From assembly GCF_000026945.1 (NCBI RefSeq), contig NC_012861.1:868001-932000 (forward strand): 64,000 bases of DNA. Reading direction: 5' to 3'. Shown in pieces: positions 1-10,113 of the stretch (within the stretch, counting starts at the first letter, position 1; each line of letters starts with the position of its first letter). Origin of the DNA: Candida dubliniensis CD36 (taxonomy: Eukaryota > Ascomycota > Pichiomycetes > Serinales > Debaryomycetaceae). Below the pieces are notes generated by a model. That model was not told the DNA's origin and did not search any database. It saw only the letters and a program-made list of their open reading frames with translations. Both the position numbers and the translations under genes were made by a program.

Positions 1-36
1 ACACTGGATCTAAGCCAAAAGGCAAAGAGATTTGGT
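1..36 (-). ncRNA. U2 snRNA, 5' end only (gene runs off the left edge)
   Basis: Read on the minus strand, the first 36 bases contain CTCTTTGCCTTTTGGCTTAG followed by ATCCAGTGT. This is the near-invariant 5' end of spliceosomal U2 snRNA, which pairs with U6 and leads into the branch-site recognition region. The branch-pairing bases would lie just outside the window. The usual yeast/human run after the conserved stem is GATCAAGTGT; here one base differs (GATCCAGTGT). The mature 5' end is placed near position 36 by alignment from memory with S. cerevisiae U2, and is uncertain by a few bases. A TATA box lies about 35 bp upstream, as expected for a pol II snRNA gene. Confidence 0.85.
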
Positions 37-69
37 TTTCAGAAAAAGGGAGACTAGGGGAATGCCTAG

Positions 70-77
70 TATTTATA
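70..77 (-). promoter_or_regulatory. TATA box of the U2 snRNA gene
   Basis: The minus strand reads TATAAATA about 33-40 bp upstream of the inferred U2 5' end. The spacing fits a pol II TATA element. Confidence 0.55.
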
Positions 78-683
78 GTAAAAAAAAAGTGCGTGTGCTA
101 ACGTTCAATTTGTGAAAAATTTTTCTCCTTCTTCTTCTTTACCCGGAGAAAACAAAGCAAAAAAGAAATTTTTGTTTGTGTGAGGGTAGGGCCATCGGCA
201 ACAAATGTTTTTTTGTAGTATTTCCTAGGCTTTTGTATATAGTATTTATAAGTGATAGTAATAGGTGCACTAACATTCTATAGATCGGTAGCTTATTATC
301 GATATTGACCAATAAATAATAAAATGTAAAGCGTTGATTGTTAGGAATAAAAGTCATATGAAAAGTATACAAATGTTGAAGTTGAAATAGGTAGAGGATT
401 CGTCGAACTCTCTGACTTGAAATTACAAACCGTCTGCATATAAAATATCGCAGGTTTTAATTTATAACATCGTCAAATTGTGGCGAAAGGAAATATAAGC
501 TTTATGAGATGATAGAAATTCTTCACTTGTAAGAGAAGTAACATCTCTGAACAGAGAACAGTATAGCAAATACATTTGTTATAATTGGTTTCAATGTAAT
601 GAATATAGTTAATCTTGCCGTCTCTTTCACCTTTTTTGAATGTATCTAGAACCTTGCCTTGCCTTGCTTCGGCTCATCTCACA
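78..683. other. Intergenic region between U2 and the Hsp20-like gene
   Basis: This is shared upstream DNA for the leftward U2 gene and the rightward Hsp20-like gene. Short ORFs here have no protein-like character. I see no tRNA or other RNA gene. Confidence 0.5.
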
Positions 684-698
684 CTTCGAGAACCTTCG
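684..698 (+). promoter_or_regulatory. Perfect heat-shock element (TTC-nn-GAA-nn-TTC)
   Basis: The sequence TTCGAGAACCTTC at 685-697 is a canonical three-unit Hsf1 site, about 220 bp before the next start codon. A partial GAAccTT unit lies about 45 bp upstream. It predicts heat-shock control of the gene at 916 and supports reading that gene as a small heat-shock protein relative. Confidence 0.75.
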
Positions 699-915
699 TT
701 TCACAGTTTATTTGCTTGGTGGCAAGACAAAATAGGAAAAAGCCGCAGCATCGCGTCTAGAAATTTTTCCACAGAAATGCAAAAAAAAAATTGGCGTGGG
801 TTCCACATAAAAGGGGAGTATCAAGCCCTCCACCAAATTCTATTTTTTTTTTGCCTTATTTTTTTAGATTGTAGAAATCCAACTTTTATATTTCATTGAA
901 GATATTAAAACAATA

Positions 916-2844
916 ATGAGATTCAGACCAAGCTACAGAAGAAGATACGATACAAAAGGTTTCAGATCTAATAGAACTCATAGAAGTGAACCACGAAAGG
1001 CTTCTGGTCGTGATAGAAGAGGCTACAGAAGATATTACCACCAACAACCTTCAAAATATGTTTATGTTGAAGAACCTGATAGTGAAATTGATCCAACTGA
1101 GGATGAAGACGAAATACTCCACAATGAAGAATATGAACAAGAACCAGTTGTGTATTATGATGATGATGAGGAAGACGATGAAGACGAGGATGAAGATATT
1201 TACTATGATAGCGATGAGCAACCAGTTGAATATTATGAAGAAGATTCCAGTGATGATGACGATGCTAAAGAAGAATTACCAATTTATTTCTACAACGAGG
1301 ATGGTGCTGATGCTGATGATGTCGAGATTGCTTATGTTGACTCTGATGGCAATGAATTTATCATTGACAATGATGTCTTGGAAGAAGCTATCTTGGATGA
1401 ATTAGAAGCTAATGGAAGAGTTCATGACTTAAACAATGAGATCGTTGAATATTATGACGAGAATGATGGATTAAGTTCAAGTGATTCTGATAGTAGCAGT
1501 GAAAGCGATTTAGAAGTCGATTCATTGAGTGAATCTGACTCTAGTGATGAAAGTGGTGTTGAATCAGAAGAATCTGATGTTGAACAAGAATTGAAAGAAG
1601 ACTTATTATTAGAACTTATTAGAAGAGAATTTGAAGAAGAATTAGTTAGTTCTGATGAACTTACTTCTGATGATGAAGGTTCTGAATTAGGGTCTGAACC
1701 AGAATATTTTGAAGTTGATACCGAAGATGAAGAAAATTCTGAAGATGAAGGAATCACTATATATAAAAGTCTAGTTTTACCAGAAAACATTGAGGATGAA
1801 GATGTTGTGTTTTACGATGATCTTGGAGAAGAATCCGAAAATGAAACTACTGGTGATACAAAATTGCTTGCAGACGATAGTGAGGATGAGTTTCAAGTAA
1901 TTGATTTGACAGAGGATTTAAAAAATAGTCTGGACTATAAATTGGAAGAGATTGATGCCAACACTTACAAGTTGAACGTCAGATTTCCTTCATTAGTCAA
2001 AGATGAGTTGAAGATTGATTTTTTGAAAAACGAAAACGAATTGGTCATCAAAGGGAAATTGAATTTAAACGATGCAGAAATTGATGAAGAAGTTGAAGAA
2101 GTGAGCGAAGAAGATGATAATGATGTGTCGGAAGATGATAGCGATGCTGACTCTTTTGTTGAAGAGCTCAAAGAAAAAGATAAGAATAAGCGTGCAAAAT
2201 TGGCAGCCATTTTAGCAGAATTAGAGAAAGAACAGCCTGAGGAGGATTCTGAAGAAGACGACGATTTTGCAAGTGCTAATGAAGAAGACGAAGACGAAGA
2301 AGATAGTGAAGAACTCAGTGGAGACGAAGATACTTTTCTCGAACAAATAAAACAAGATGCAAAGTCCGCTAAAGCATCTAGAAAAGAAAGAATTGCAGAA
2401 ATTTTGGCCGATTTAAAAGCTCAAGAAGAGAATTATAATGAAGAATCTGATGACGATTTTGATGCTGATAAATGGGAAGGTGTTGAGAGTGAAGGCGATA
2501 ATCAATCTAGTGATGATTCCGAAGAAAGCTCCAGTGATGACGATGAAGAGATTCAGGAAGACGAAGAAGAATTAGCTAAACAATATAAAAACCAAGAGGT
2601 CCATTTTGAAAAACATTTCCAATTTGATAAAGTGATTAAATTCAACAAGATTAAAGCCAGATTCATTGGTGAAGATGAATTGGAATTAATAATTCCTAAT
2701 GAGAATAAGACTGTGGATGATGGTAATTGTATGTCAATTGGCATTGAACCTCTTCAAGATGACGATAGTAGTATTACAGAAGAAAGTGATAATACAGTTT
2801 CAATTCCTTCTCTTAAGGAAGTTGAAGATGCCATAATGGAATAG
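916..2844 (+). CDS. Very acidic Hsp20/alpha-crystallin-like protein (possibly Hsp42-like) with a split domain
   Basis: 642 residues. The N-terminus (1-45) is Arg/Tyr-rich and basic. Residues about 46-335 are dominated by Asp, Glu and Ser. Residues about 338-382 (YKLNVRFPSL...NELVIKGKLN) look like the first strands of an alpha-crystallin domain, and residues about 561-597 (VHFEKHFQFDKVI, IKARFIGEDELELIIPN) look like its last strands. About 180 acidic residues lie between the two halves. The insertion carries two similar helices-plus-acid units (RAKLAAILAELEKEQ at ~426 and RKERIAEILADLKAQE at ~489). S. cerevisiae Hsp42 is also acidic before its domain, so an Hsp42-like chaperone is the best guess. 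The perfect HSE upstream supports this. The alternative is an unrelated acidic nuclear chaperone. The ATG at 916 is the first in frame after the promoter. Confidence 0.65.
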   Translation: MRFRPSYRRRYDTKGFRSNRTHRSEPRKASGRDRRGYRRYYHQQPSKYVYVEEPDSEIDPTEDEDEILHNEEYEQEPVVYYDDDEEDDEDEDEDIYYDSDEQPVEYYEEDSSDDDDAKEELPIYFYNEDGADADDVEIAYVDSDGNEFIIDNDVLEEAILDELEANGRVHDLNNEIVEYYDENDGLSSSDSDSSSESDLEVDSLSESDSSDESGVESEESDVEQELKEDLLLELIRREFEEELVSSDELTSDDEGSELGSEPEYFEVDTEDEENSEDEGITIYKSLVLPENIEDEDVVFYDDLGEESENETTGDTKLLADDSEDEFQVIDLTEDLKNSLDYKLEEIDANTYKLNVRFPSLVKDELKIDFLKNENELVIKGKLNLNDAEIDEEVEEVSEEDDNDVSEDDSDADSFVEELKEKDKNKRAKLAAILAELEKEQPEEDSEEDDDFASANEEDEDEEDSEELSGDEDTFLEQIKQDAKSAKASRKERIAEILADLKAQEENYNEESDDDFDADKWEGVESEGDNQSSDDSEESSSDDDEEIQEDEEELAKQYKNQEVHFEKHFQFDKVIKFNKIKARFIGEDELELIIPNENKTVDDGNCMSIGIEPLQDDDSSITEESDNTVSIPSLKEVEDAIME

Positions 2845-3085
2845 TTATAATTGATATTTATTAAATATTCTTAGATTTGTAATTTTCAGCTACTTTTTGT
2901 TATATATAGAGAGATTGTAAAATACATTGTTTGCTTTTTTTTGAAAAGAACGAAAAAAAAAAAAAAACCGAAAGCTGTACTCTATTAGAAATGTTGTTTT
3001 TCGATTTTCTCACTTTTTTGCAACACCGCCTAGATAACTTGTTCTTCAATCCCATTTCGACTTTTATGGGCAATTACTAGTAAGA

Positions 3086-4570
3086 ATGTTTGCGAAAAAG
3101 TATACACGTCATTACCCTTACTCCAAATTTTCACCTGGAAATGAATTCAAAGGTTTGCCTGCAACTAGTCTTGGAATCACTTCGGAAACCAGGTTTATGA
3201 GTGGGTTAGATTCTGCTAAAGACGAATACACAACTTGGGATTTGTTTGTTGTTCATGTTTTAAGGGTAACCTTGAATTTCACAATTTTTACTTATATGCG
3301 TTTATTGGATATCCACACGTTTATAATCAATTCTTGGGAATTAATGTCCATTGTATTGTTTGATTTGAACTATAAAATATCCAGCCACAAGCGAGATCCA
3401 GTGAAGCACTATTATCAGACAATTATTGATGAATCAATTTTCTACTGGGAAACGTTGCTATACATTCCTTGGTTATTCTGGAAGGTTTTTAATCCAAGAA
3501 CCGGGACACCAATAGGATTGTCCAGATGCAGAGAGTATATTCCCAAATTGAATACACCAAAATCGGTAGCATTGGTTTTACAAGTTAATCAGCCGATGTT
3601 CCAGTCACCACCAGAAATTCCCCAACCCTATTTGGACGCCGATAGAAAAATCAGAATCCCTGAAAAGAAGGAAGTCCAATATGTGATTGCCATTAGAAAT
3701 GAATATTTTACCCAATGCAAATCTCATATGGCAGCCGAAAGAGTTCGAGTTTTGCGAGAGATTGGCAGGTTTATCACCTGGTGTTGTTTGGTACCAACAA
3801 TAACTGAAATATCAATATATGAGAAGTTGGGAGCGTGTTGGGACGGCGACAGCAGCTTTATTGACTCAATAAAGAATTCAATTTTGGTAGAATTAGTGGC
3901 TTTGGCCAACACTTGTGACCCATCAGAGTTGAAACAGTTTAGAAAAGTTCTACCTCAAATTGTACTATTAGACAAATACACTAAGGCTACTTATGTTGTC
4001 AATGATGAGGATTCCAATATACCCAATATCAATACAGATGTGACTGTTGATGATATATTAAGTGCATATGAAGATCACAAAAAATTGGTGGTAACATTGT
4101 GCGATCATCGGGTTAAAACCGCCAATTACAGAGTATTGTCCGCTAAAATTATTGAGAATAATCTTGGGCCCGATGATCCTGTTTTCACTGAAGAGATACC
4201 AACCTCACCAGAACTTATTTTTGCACCCTCTAATGAGGGGCATCAGGTAACTCGATTATGTGGCTATACGTGCATAGATCCCAACACCGAAACCAAAGTG
4301 AAATCGGTTTTATACTTTTCTCACATAAAGTTTGGGTATCCTTTTTTCTCGCGTGCCATGTATCATTATGCTTTGGAGTTTCCTTTTAAGCTTTTAGAGG
4401 AAGTACGTGAACAAGAAGAAGAGGAACATCCTAATATGATCCCACCATCTCAAGATATTGCTAAAATATTTAAGAAAATCAGTACTTCAACATTAAAACA
4501 AAATGCCATTACAAATAGAATTTCTCGTGTGCCTAGTCCGCAATCATTAATAGCAAAGAGTTTGGCATAA
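3086..4570 (+). CDS. Conserved fungal protein of unknown function, probably membrane-associated
   Basis: 494 residues; I do not recognise the family. Residues about 50-95 (WDLFVVHVLRVTLNFTIFTY followed by another hydrophobic stretch) and about 125-137 (TLLYIPWLFWKVF) are hydrophobic and could be membrane segments. The rest is soluble-looking with ordinary composition, and the tail is Ser/Lys-rich. Codon use and length indicate a real gene. It lies 240 bp downstream of the Hsp20-like gene on the same strand. Confidence 0.8.
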   Translation: MFAKKYTRHYPYSKFSPGNEFKGLPATSLGITSETRFMSGLDSAKDEYTTWDLFVVHVLRVTLNFTIFTYMRLLDIHTFIINSWELMSIVLFDLNYKISSHKRDPVKHYYQTIIDESIFYWETLLYIPWLFWKVFNPRTGTPIGLSRCREYIPKLNTPKSVALVLQVNQPMFQSPPEIPQPYLDADRKIRIPEKKEVQYVIAIRNEYFTQCKSHMAAERVRVLREIGRFITWCCLVPTITEISIYEKLGACWDGDSSFIDSIKNSILVELVALANTCDPSELKQFRKVLPQIVLLDKYTKATYVVNDEDSNIPNINTDVTVDDILSAYEDHKKLVVTLCDHRVKTANYRVLSAKIIENNLGPDDPVFTEEIPTSPELIFAPSNEGHQVTRLCGYTCIDPNTETKVKSVLYFSHIKFGYPFFSRAMYHYALEFPFKLLEEVREQEEEEHPNMIPPSQDIAKIFKKISTSTLKQNAITNRISRVPSPQSLIAKSLA

Positions 4571-4875
4571 AATGGAAACATAAAAGCGCATGTGTTAAAG
4601 TTTTCGTTGAGATTCTGTATGTGTGGGTCGTTAATTTTGTGTTGCTAGTTTGTTTGTATAAGAATGTTCGCTAGGAATTGTAGTTTTTTTTTGTTAGTTT
4701 TACGTACGAGTTATTTTTTATCAGCGTTGTACACGTAAAAGAAATGAGATTGAGTTGGATTTTTTACCAAAAAAAAACAAAAAAATCTACAGAGAAGTCA
4801 AGTATAGTCTCCTAACAAATATAGATACCCCCCCCCCCCCCCTCCATTTAAGAACCAAGATCACCTATTGATTTC
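4571..4875 (+). repeat. Intergenic leader with a C15 homopolymer (4828-4842)
   Basis: The 305-bp gap holds A/T tracts and then ATAGATAC running into 15 consecutive C residues, 33 bp before the next ATG. The same ATAGATACC(C)n arrangement recurs upstream of SSN3 at 40983. Confidence 0.8.
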
Positions 4876-5877
4876 ATGATAAGACTGTGCCTAATTAGAA
4901 CTGGAAACATACCCTCCGTAACTCCTTCATTGCATGTCACACCATTTTATACAAAGAGAATGTTTCAATCTTTATTTACACACTCTTCATTCATACGAAA
5001 GTTTTCATCATGCCCACCTAAATTTCAGGCTGTGCCGTCTTTAAATAACGACAAGACGTTCAAAGACACTCTGTCACAGCAGACGAATGGAAACAACAAC
5101 AAGGATACTAATGGCAAGGAAGAAGAAAAGGCGGATGGTGATTCAGATATATTGGGTTCGGAAAAAGTTCTCCCAGAAGGAGTCAGCAAAGATGAATTTT
5201 TGACAGAAATATTTGGAAATTTGGATCCTTATATTGACACTTATTCAATGTACAAGCAGTTACGTGAAGCAGGATTCACTCCAGAACAATCAGATCAAAT
5301 TATATCTTTATTGGTTCATCAATTAAACTCCAAATTGACTAAACTATCTACTGTATACGCCCAGAATTTCGAGTTAGAGAACGAGCAGTATTTATTCGAA
5401 AGTGCACAACAGGAAATACGAGTTGATATAACTAGGTCGAGAGACCAACACATCAATGAACTAATTGCATTAATAAATATTTTGGAAAGAGACTTTAATG
5501 TTATTAACGACGAATTGAATAATGATTATTTAAAATTGAAAAACGATTCTCAGGTGGCGATAAATGAAAGCAAGTCAGAAAACACATTAAACTCGAAAAA
5601 ATTATTTCTTCGAATTCAAGAGGCAAACCATAAGATCACTACAGAATTGAATTCAGATATCAAATCAGAGATAGAAAGTTTAAGATGGTACTTATCACGA
5701 TGGGGGTTGATTACATTATTGGTATCTTTATTCCTGGGACTAATTATATTTTACAACACCAAACGTAGAAATGTTACCAAGGAAGCTAAAAAGGACTTTG
5801 CACCTTTGGTCATTCGCGAACCGAGTGAATATGAAGACGATGACTATCATACTGAACTAGATAGAGGATCTGTTTAA
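4876..5877 (+). CDS. Mitochondrial inner-membrane coiled-coil protein, DUF1640/CCDC90 family (Fmp32/MCUR1-like)
   Basis: 333 residues. The N-terminus is rich in Arg, Ser and Thr with almost no acid, as in mitochondrial presequences. There are two possible starts, the ATG at 4876 and the ATG at 4960 (MFQSLFTHSSFIRKFSS); both look like presequences. Residues about 120-275 hold the family core: MYKQLREAGFTPEQSDQIIS, then a long coiled coil. Residues about 278-292 (LITLLVSLFLGLIIFY) form a single C-terminal membrane anchor followed by a basic then acidic tail. S. cerevisiae relatives (Fmp32) are mitochondrial; the animal family includes MCUR1. The exact role is not settled by the sequence. Confidence 0.8.
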   Translation: MIRLCLIRTGNIPSVTPSLHVTPFYTKRMFQSLFTHSSFIRKFSSCPPKFQAVPSLNNDKTFKDTLSQQTNGNNNKDTNGKEEEKADGDSDILGSEKVLPEGVSKDEFLTEIFGNLDPYIDTYSMYKQLREAGFTPEQSDQIISLLVHQLNSKLTKLSTVYAQNFELENEQYLFESAQQEIRVDITRSRDQHINELIALINILERDFNVINDELNNDYLKLKNDSQVAINESKSENTLNSKKLFLRIQEANHKITTELNSDIKSEIESLRWYLSRWGLITLLVSLFLGLIIFYNTKRRNVTKEAKKDFAPLVIREPSEYEDDDYHTELDRGSV

Positions 5878-6150
5878 GAATATGTTTATTACAATATATA
5901 TTCCACGCAAGAACAAGAGTAGCACAGTTTATACAATTATTCTTGAGGACTCCATTGAGTTGTTTATTTATTTACCTTTGGTTTTTTGTTGTTTTCCTAG
6001 TTCGCTAAGGATTGCAGTTTTCTGAGGAGCTTTCAGTTTTCCCCTTCGCTTATTGTTTATTTTTCTCGCACATTTATATTCGTATCGATCTATCCTACTT
6101 TTGTTGCAAAAAGTCTCATATTTCATCTGTTTAATTACAACAACCAATAA

Positions 6151-9100
6151 ATGTCATTTTTAAGCAGTCTACAACGCTTTCTTCAAGCAGAAGAGGGTTT
6201 TGATCAAGGTATTTATTCACATTAGGGATAATTTACTTCAACCTTTCTAAAGTTACTAACCTGTTTTAGAACAATCCAATGCTGAGTATACTGCTCCTGA
6301 TAAACCACAGAAGGTACCTGAAATCATTTCCGAACAGCTAGAACGGCCAGTTCATAACCAGAAGTTTTTCGCTGGTAAGACGTTTGATAAAAGTTATAAA
6401 AGTTTAGAAATGACTGGTACCCATTTAGAATCATCAAAAAAGATAACCTCCCATGTAATACCTGAAGATTCGGATATATTCAACTATTCCCCTGATGCAA
6501 ACAGCAAAACCAAAAGTTCCATAACTACAAATACCAATTTTCAGCAATCAAACAAACTGCAAAACAATTCATCAGAGTTAACTAGATGCCAGCCTGAAAA
6601 CCCATCCTCTTTATTACTTGCTACAGACGTGCTCCCTTATAGTCAAAGATCTGTTTTCCCGTTCAAACAATTCAACAAGATGCAATCAAAAGCATTTAGT
6701 TCAATTTACAACACATCGAACAATTGTGTTATTAGCTCTCCTACGGGTTCAGGAAAGACGGTTCTTTTTGAGTTGGCAATATTAAGAGAGATAGGACAAG
6801 AGTTTGAACCCAATTTCAAAGTTCTTTATTTGGCACCAACCAAAGCTTTGTGTAGTGAAAGGTTAAATGACTGGACAAAAAAGTTTTCGTTACTTAACAT
6901 CACAGTTGGAATTTTAACGGGCGATACAACTTTTAAAGAGGCTGAGAATGTACGAAAGTCAAATATTATAGTCTCCACCCCTGAAAAATGGGACATGATA
7001 ACAAGAAAATGGAAAGACTACTCAAGGTTATTTGGATTGATCAAACTATTGCTTGTTGACGAAATTCACATTCTTAAGGAGCTGAGGGGATCCACTTTAG
7101 AAGTTGTTATGACAAGAATGAAGCGAATATGTATAGGATTGAGAATATTGGCCATTTCAGCCACAGTTGCAAATGCCATTGATATATCAAAATGGATTAG
7201 ATTACACGACGAGTCTACACTTCCAGCAGAAACTATGTGTTTTGGAGAGGAGTTTCGTCCTGTGAAATTGTCAAAGATTGTGTATGGGTACAAGTCTACT
7301 AGTGAAAATGACTTTCAGTTTGATATTTTTTTGAATACTAAATTGCTTGAAGTGATAAACCGTCACTCGAACGACAAGTCTGTACTAATTTTTTGCTCGA
7401 CTAGAAACAGTTGCCAAGCTACCGCCAAATTCTTATTCAATAACTTGCCAGAGGCATCTAGAACAGATATCAAATTGAAGGATCGAGATGCCATGAACTA
7501 TACAACTAGGGGGATAGCATTCCACCATGCAGGGTTAACTTTTGGCGATAGAAAACAGATTGAAACTGCATTCTTGAATAGTCGTTTAAAAATACTTTGT
7601 TGTACGTCGACGTTGGCGGTTGGAATTAACCTTCCAGCATATTTGGTTGTTATAAAGGGGACAAAATGTTGGGTGGAGAGCAGTTTTCAAGAATACTCGG
7701 AAACAGATATTTTGCAAATGGTTGGGAGAGCTGGTAGACCACAGTTTGAAAGTGATGGTGTTGCAGTAATTATGACTTCTAGCAAATGGAAACATCGATA
7801 CGAAAGGATCATTGAAGGGACTGAAAAAATTGAAAGCAGTCTTCATATGAACTTTCGAGAGCACTTAGCGGCTGAAATCTCTGTTGGGGTGATAAAAAAC
7901 ATTGATGATTCCCTAGCGTGGTTGAAATCGACGTACTTGTACGTTAGATTTTTGGCAAATCCAGGATATTATGCCCTTCAAATACCAAAGACTCGTGATC
8001 CTGAAGATACGTTAACGTCGTTTTGTTTTCAACAGTGTAAAGCTCTAGCTCAAGAAAACTTGGTTACCATGGACGAACAAAATAATTGCAAAATAACGGC
8101 ATATGGCTATTCCATGGTTATGCATTACATAACTTTCAATACGATGAAAAATTTAATTCATTCTCAGGGTCAATTATCTGTATACGAAACACTTTGTTTG
8201 ATATGTGAATCATCAGAATTTGCAGATTTGAACCTAAAACATCAAGAAAAAAGACTATATAAAGAAATAAATGGTTCTCCTATCCTTAGGTATCCGTCAA
8301 AACTGAAAGATCTTGGAAAGAAAGATAAAATAAAATTAATCATTCAGTTTGAACTAGGAGGGCTAGATTTTCCTGCATACAATGGAGCATTAAAGCTACA
8401 TTCAAGCTTTTTGGGAGATAAATTCTACGTATTCAAACATATATATCGGATTATGATGGCTTTATTGGATGTTTTTATTGAGAAGCAAGATGCAAAGTCA
8501 CTACATAGTCTGAGTTACTTATTAAGATGTGTAAATGGGAAATGTTGGGAGGATTCACCAAATGAGCTTCGACAACTAGATGGGATTGGACCAGCAAGTG
8601 TTAAGAAGTTTTGTACACATAATATTTTATCCCTTAATGATGCTAAAGCGTTAACTAGTAGTCAAATTGAGTACTTTCTTGGTTTAAAAACTGGAGCTGG
8701 AAACAAAATTAAGAGAAATATTGCGTCGTTGCCAAACTTGCAGTTGAATATTGAGTTTGAAAATGAAGAGCTAGCAGAAGACAGAACTTCAGTGGAGATA
8801 ACATTGAATATATCAATTGACGTTGTAAATGCACTGACAACATCTGTGTGGAAGAATAAATTAGTATACATTCATTTGATTACAGATACTTCGAATGGTC
8901 ATTTATTGGATTTCAGGAGAATACCAGTGAGCAAGTTCAAAACTTCTGGATTAAAAACATTTGAATTATCATATCCCACTAAAGATTTAAACGAGGTTAT
9001 ACGCTGTCAAGCATCTGCTGATACCATAGCCAGTGTCAAAACCAATACAAGTATGTCAATCTATACACATTTGAGCGAGTCCACAATCAAGGATTTTGCA

Positions 9101-10021
9101 AACAATACCGACGATTTTGAGTTTAGTGAACTGGATGAGGATGACTTATTTAATTTGAAAACCAAGAATCAAGACGAGTCCAAGGTTATTGAATTACGCA
9201 ATGAGACAAGAGGCGAGAATCCAAAACTGGAGGTGTCAAAGCCGACTGCAAATGAAATCAAGACCCGCAAAGTTTTAGCAAATGGAAACTACGAGTGCAA
9301 TCATGTTTGTAAAGATAAACAGAAATGTCGCCATTTGTGTTGCCGTGAAGGATTACCCCCGAAAGCCAGTGGTGGCAATAAAAACCCAGAGAATGAAATT
9401 ACCACACCTCTAAATTCCAATGTTCAAGAGAATCCAATTGGAATAGGAGATAAAGCCGCTAATCAAAAAACAACACAAGCAAGTGCAAAAAAGCAGCTTA
9501 AAATTCGAAAGAATAAAGTCACACTAAAACGAACATTGTTTGATGACTCTGATCCAGAAGAAATAGTATCACCTATTGAGACAACGCAGTCGACAATGAA
9601 ACCAAAGAAGAAGACAAAGAGTACAGTTTTTTCTATTGATGATGGTGGTAATTATGAGAACGGAGAAATAGTGCATGGAATGAAAACGGGTCAAGATGGA
9701 GGAACTTTGCTGGCTATTCCTAAAGAAAGTATACAGTTGGAAACTAAAAACAAGGTTATTCCAAAAAACCAAGGTAATAGTCCTGAGTCATTTTTAATTG
9801 AAACGCTGGCAAATCAAAATGAGTCTTTGTCTTCTCTCGATGTCGAAGATATTAGACTGAAAGAAGACGATAGCTCACAAAATGTACTGGTACAAATTTG
9901 CAACAGCACAAGTGAATCAAAAGATGCAATTACAGATCTCAACAAAAATGAGCAAAGAAAAATATATAACAAGGAAGAATTACAAAATTTACTTGGATTG
10001 GATATAGATATTGATTTATAG
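6151..10021 (+). CDS. MER3: Mer3/Hfm1 meiotic DNA helicase (exons 6151-6208 and 6270-10021)
   Basis: After splicing a 61-nt intron the product is 1269 residues. Exon 1 encodes 19 residues plus one base, and exon 2 continues in frame through the ATG at 6410. Ski2-like helicase motifs are present: SPTGSGKT near residue 176, a DEIH box near 283, SATVANA, and QMVGRAGRP. A Sec63-like region with a helix-hairpin-helix (LRQLDGIGPASVKKF) follows. A late Cys/His cluster (CNHVCKDKQKCRHLCC, ~1029-1044) is typical of Hfm1. The enzyme unwinds recombination intermediates and promotes crossovers in meiosis. The S. cerevisiae MER3 gene also has an intron with meiosis-regulated splicing. The Lys/Glu-rich C-terminal tail (about 220 residues) is low complexity. 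The gene is intact although a conventional meiosis is not established in C. albicans. Confidence 0.9.
6209..6269 (+). other. Spliceosomal intron of MER3
   Basis: The 61-nt intron starts GTATTT, has a perfect TACTAAC branch site at about 6254-6260 and ends TTTTAG. Removing it joins codon 20 as G/AA and keeps frame into the helicase ORF. Confidence 0.85.
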
Positions 10022-10113
10022 AGGTTTCTCTTGTAATGAAGTAGTTCAATTGCTAGATTACACAAAGCCAAACTCCTTTTAGTATGCCTTGATTAAGAAC
10101 AACACGTATATAA

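Noticed and set aside
615..899. 94-codon ORF upstream of the Hsp20-like gene
   Set aside because: It overlaps the heat-shock element and promoter, starts at a non-ATG codon, and has no protein-like pattern.
986..1405. Met-rich ORF inside the Hsp20-like gene
   Set aside because: It is a frame shadow of GAT/GAA-rich coding sequence.
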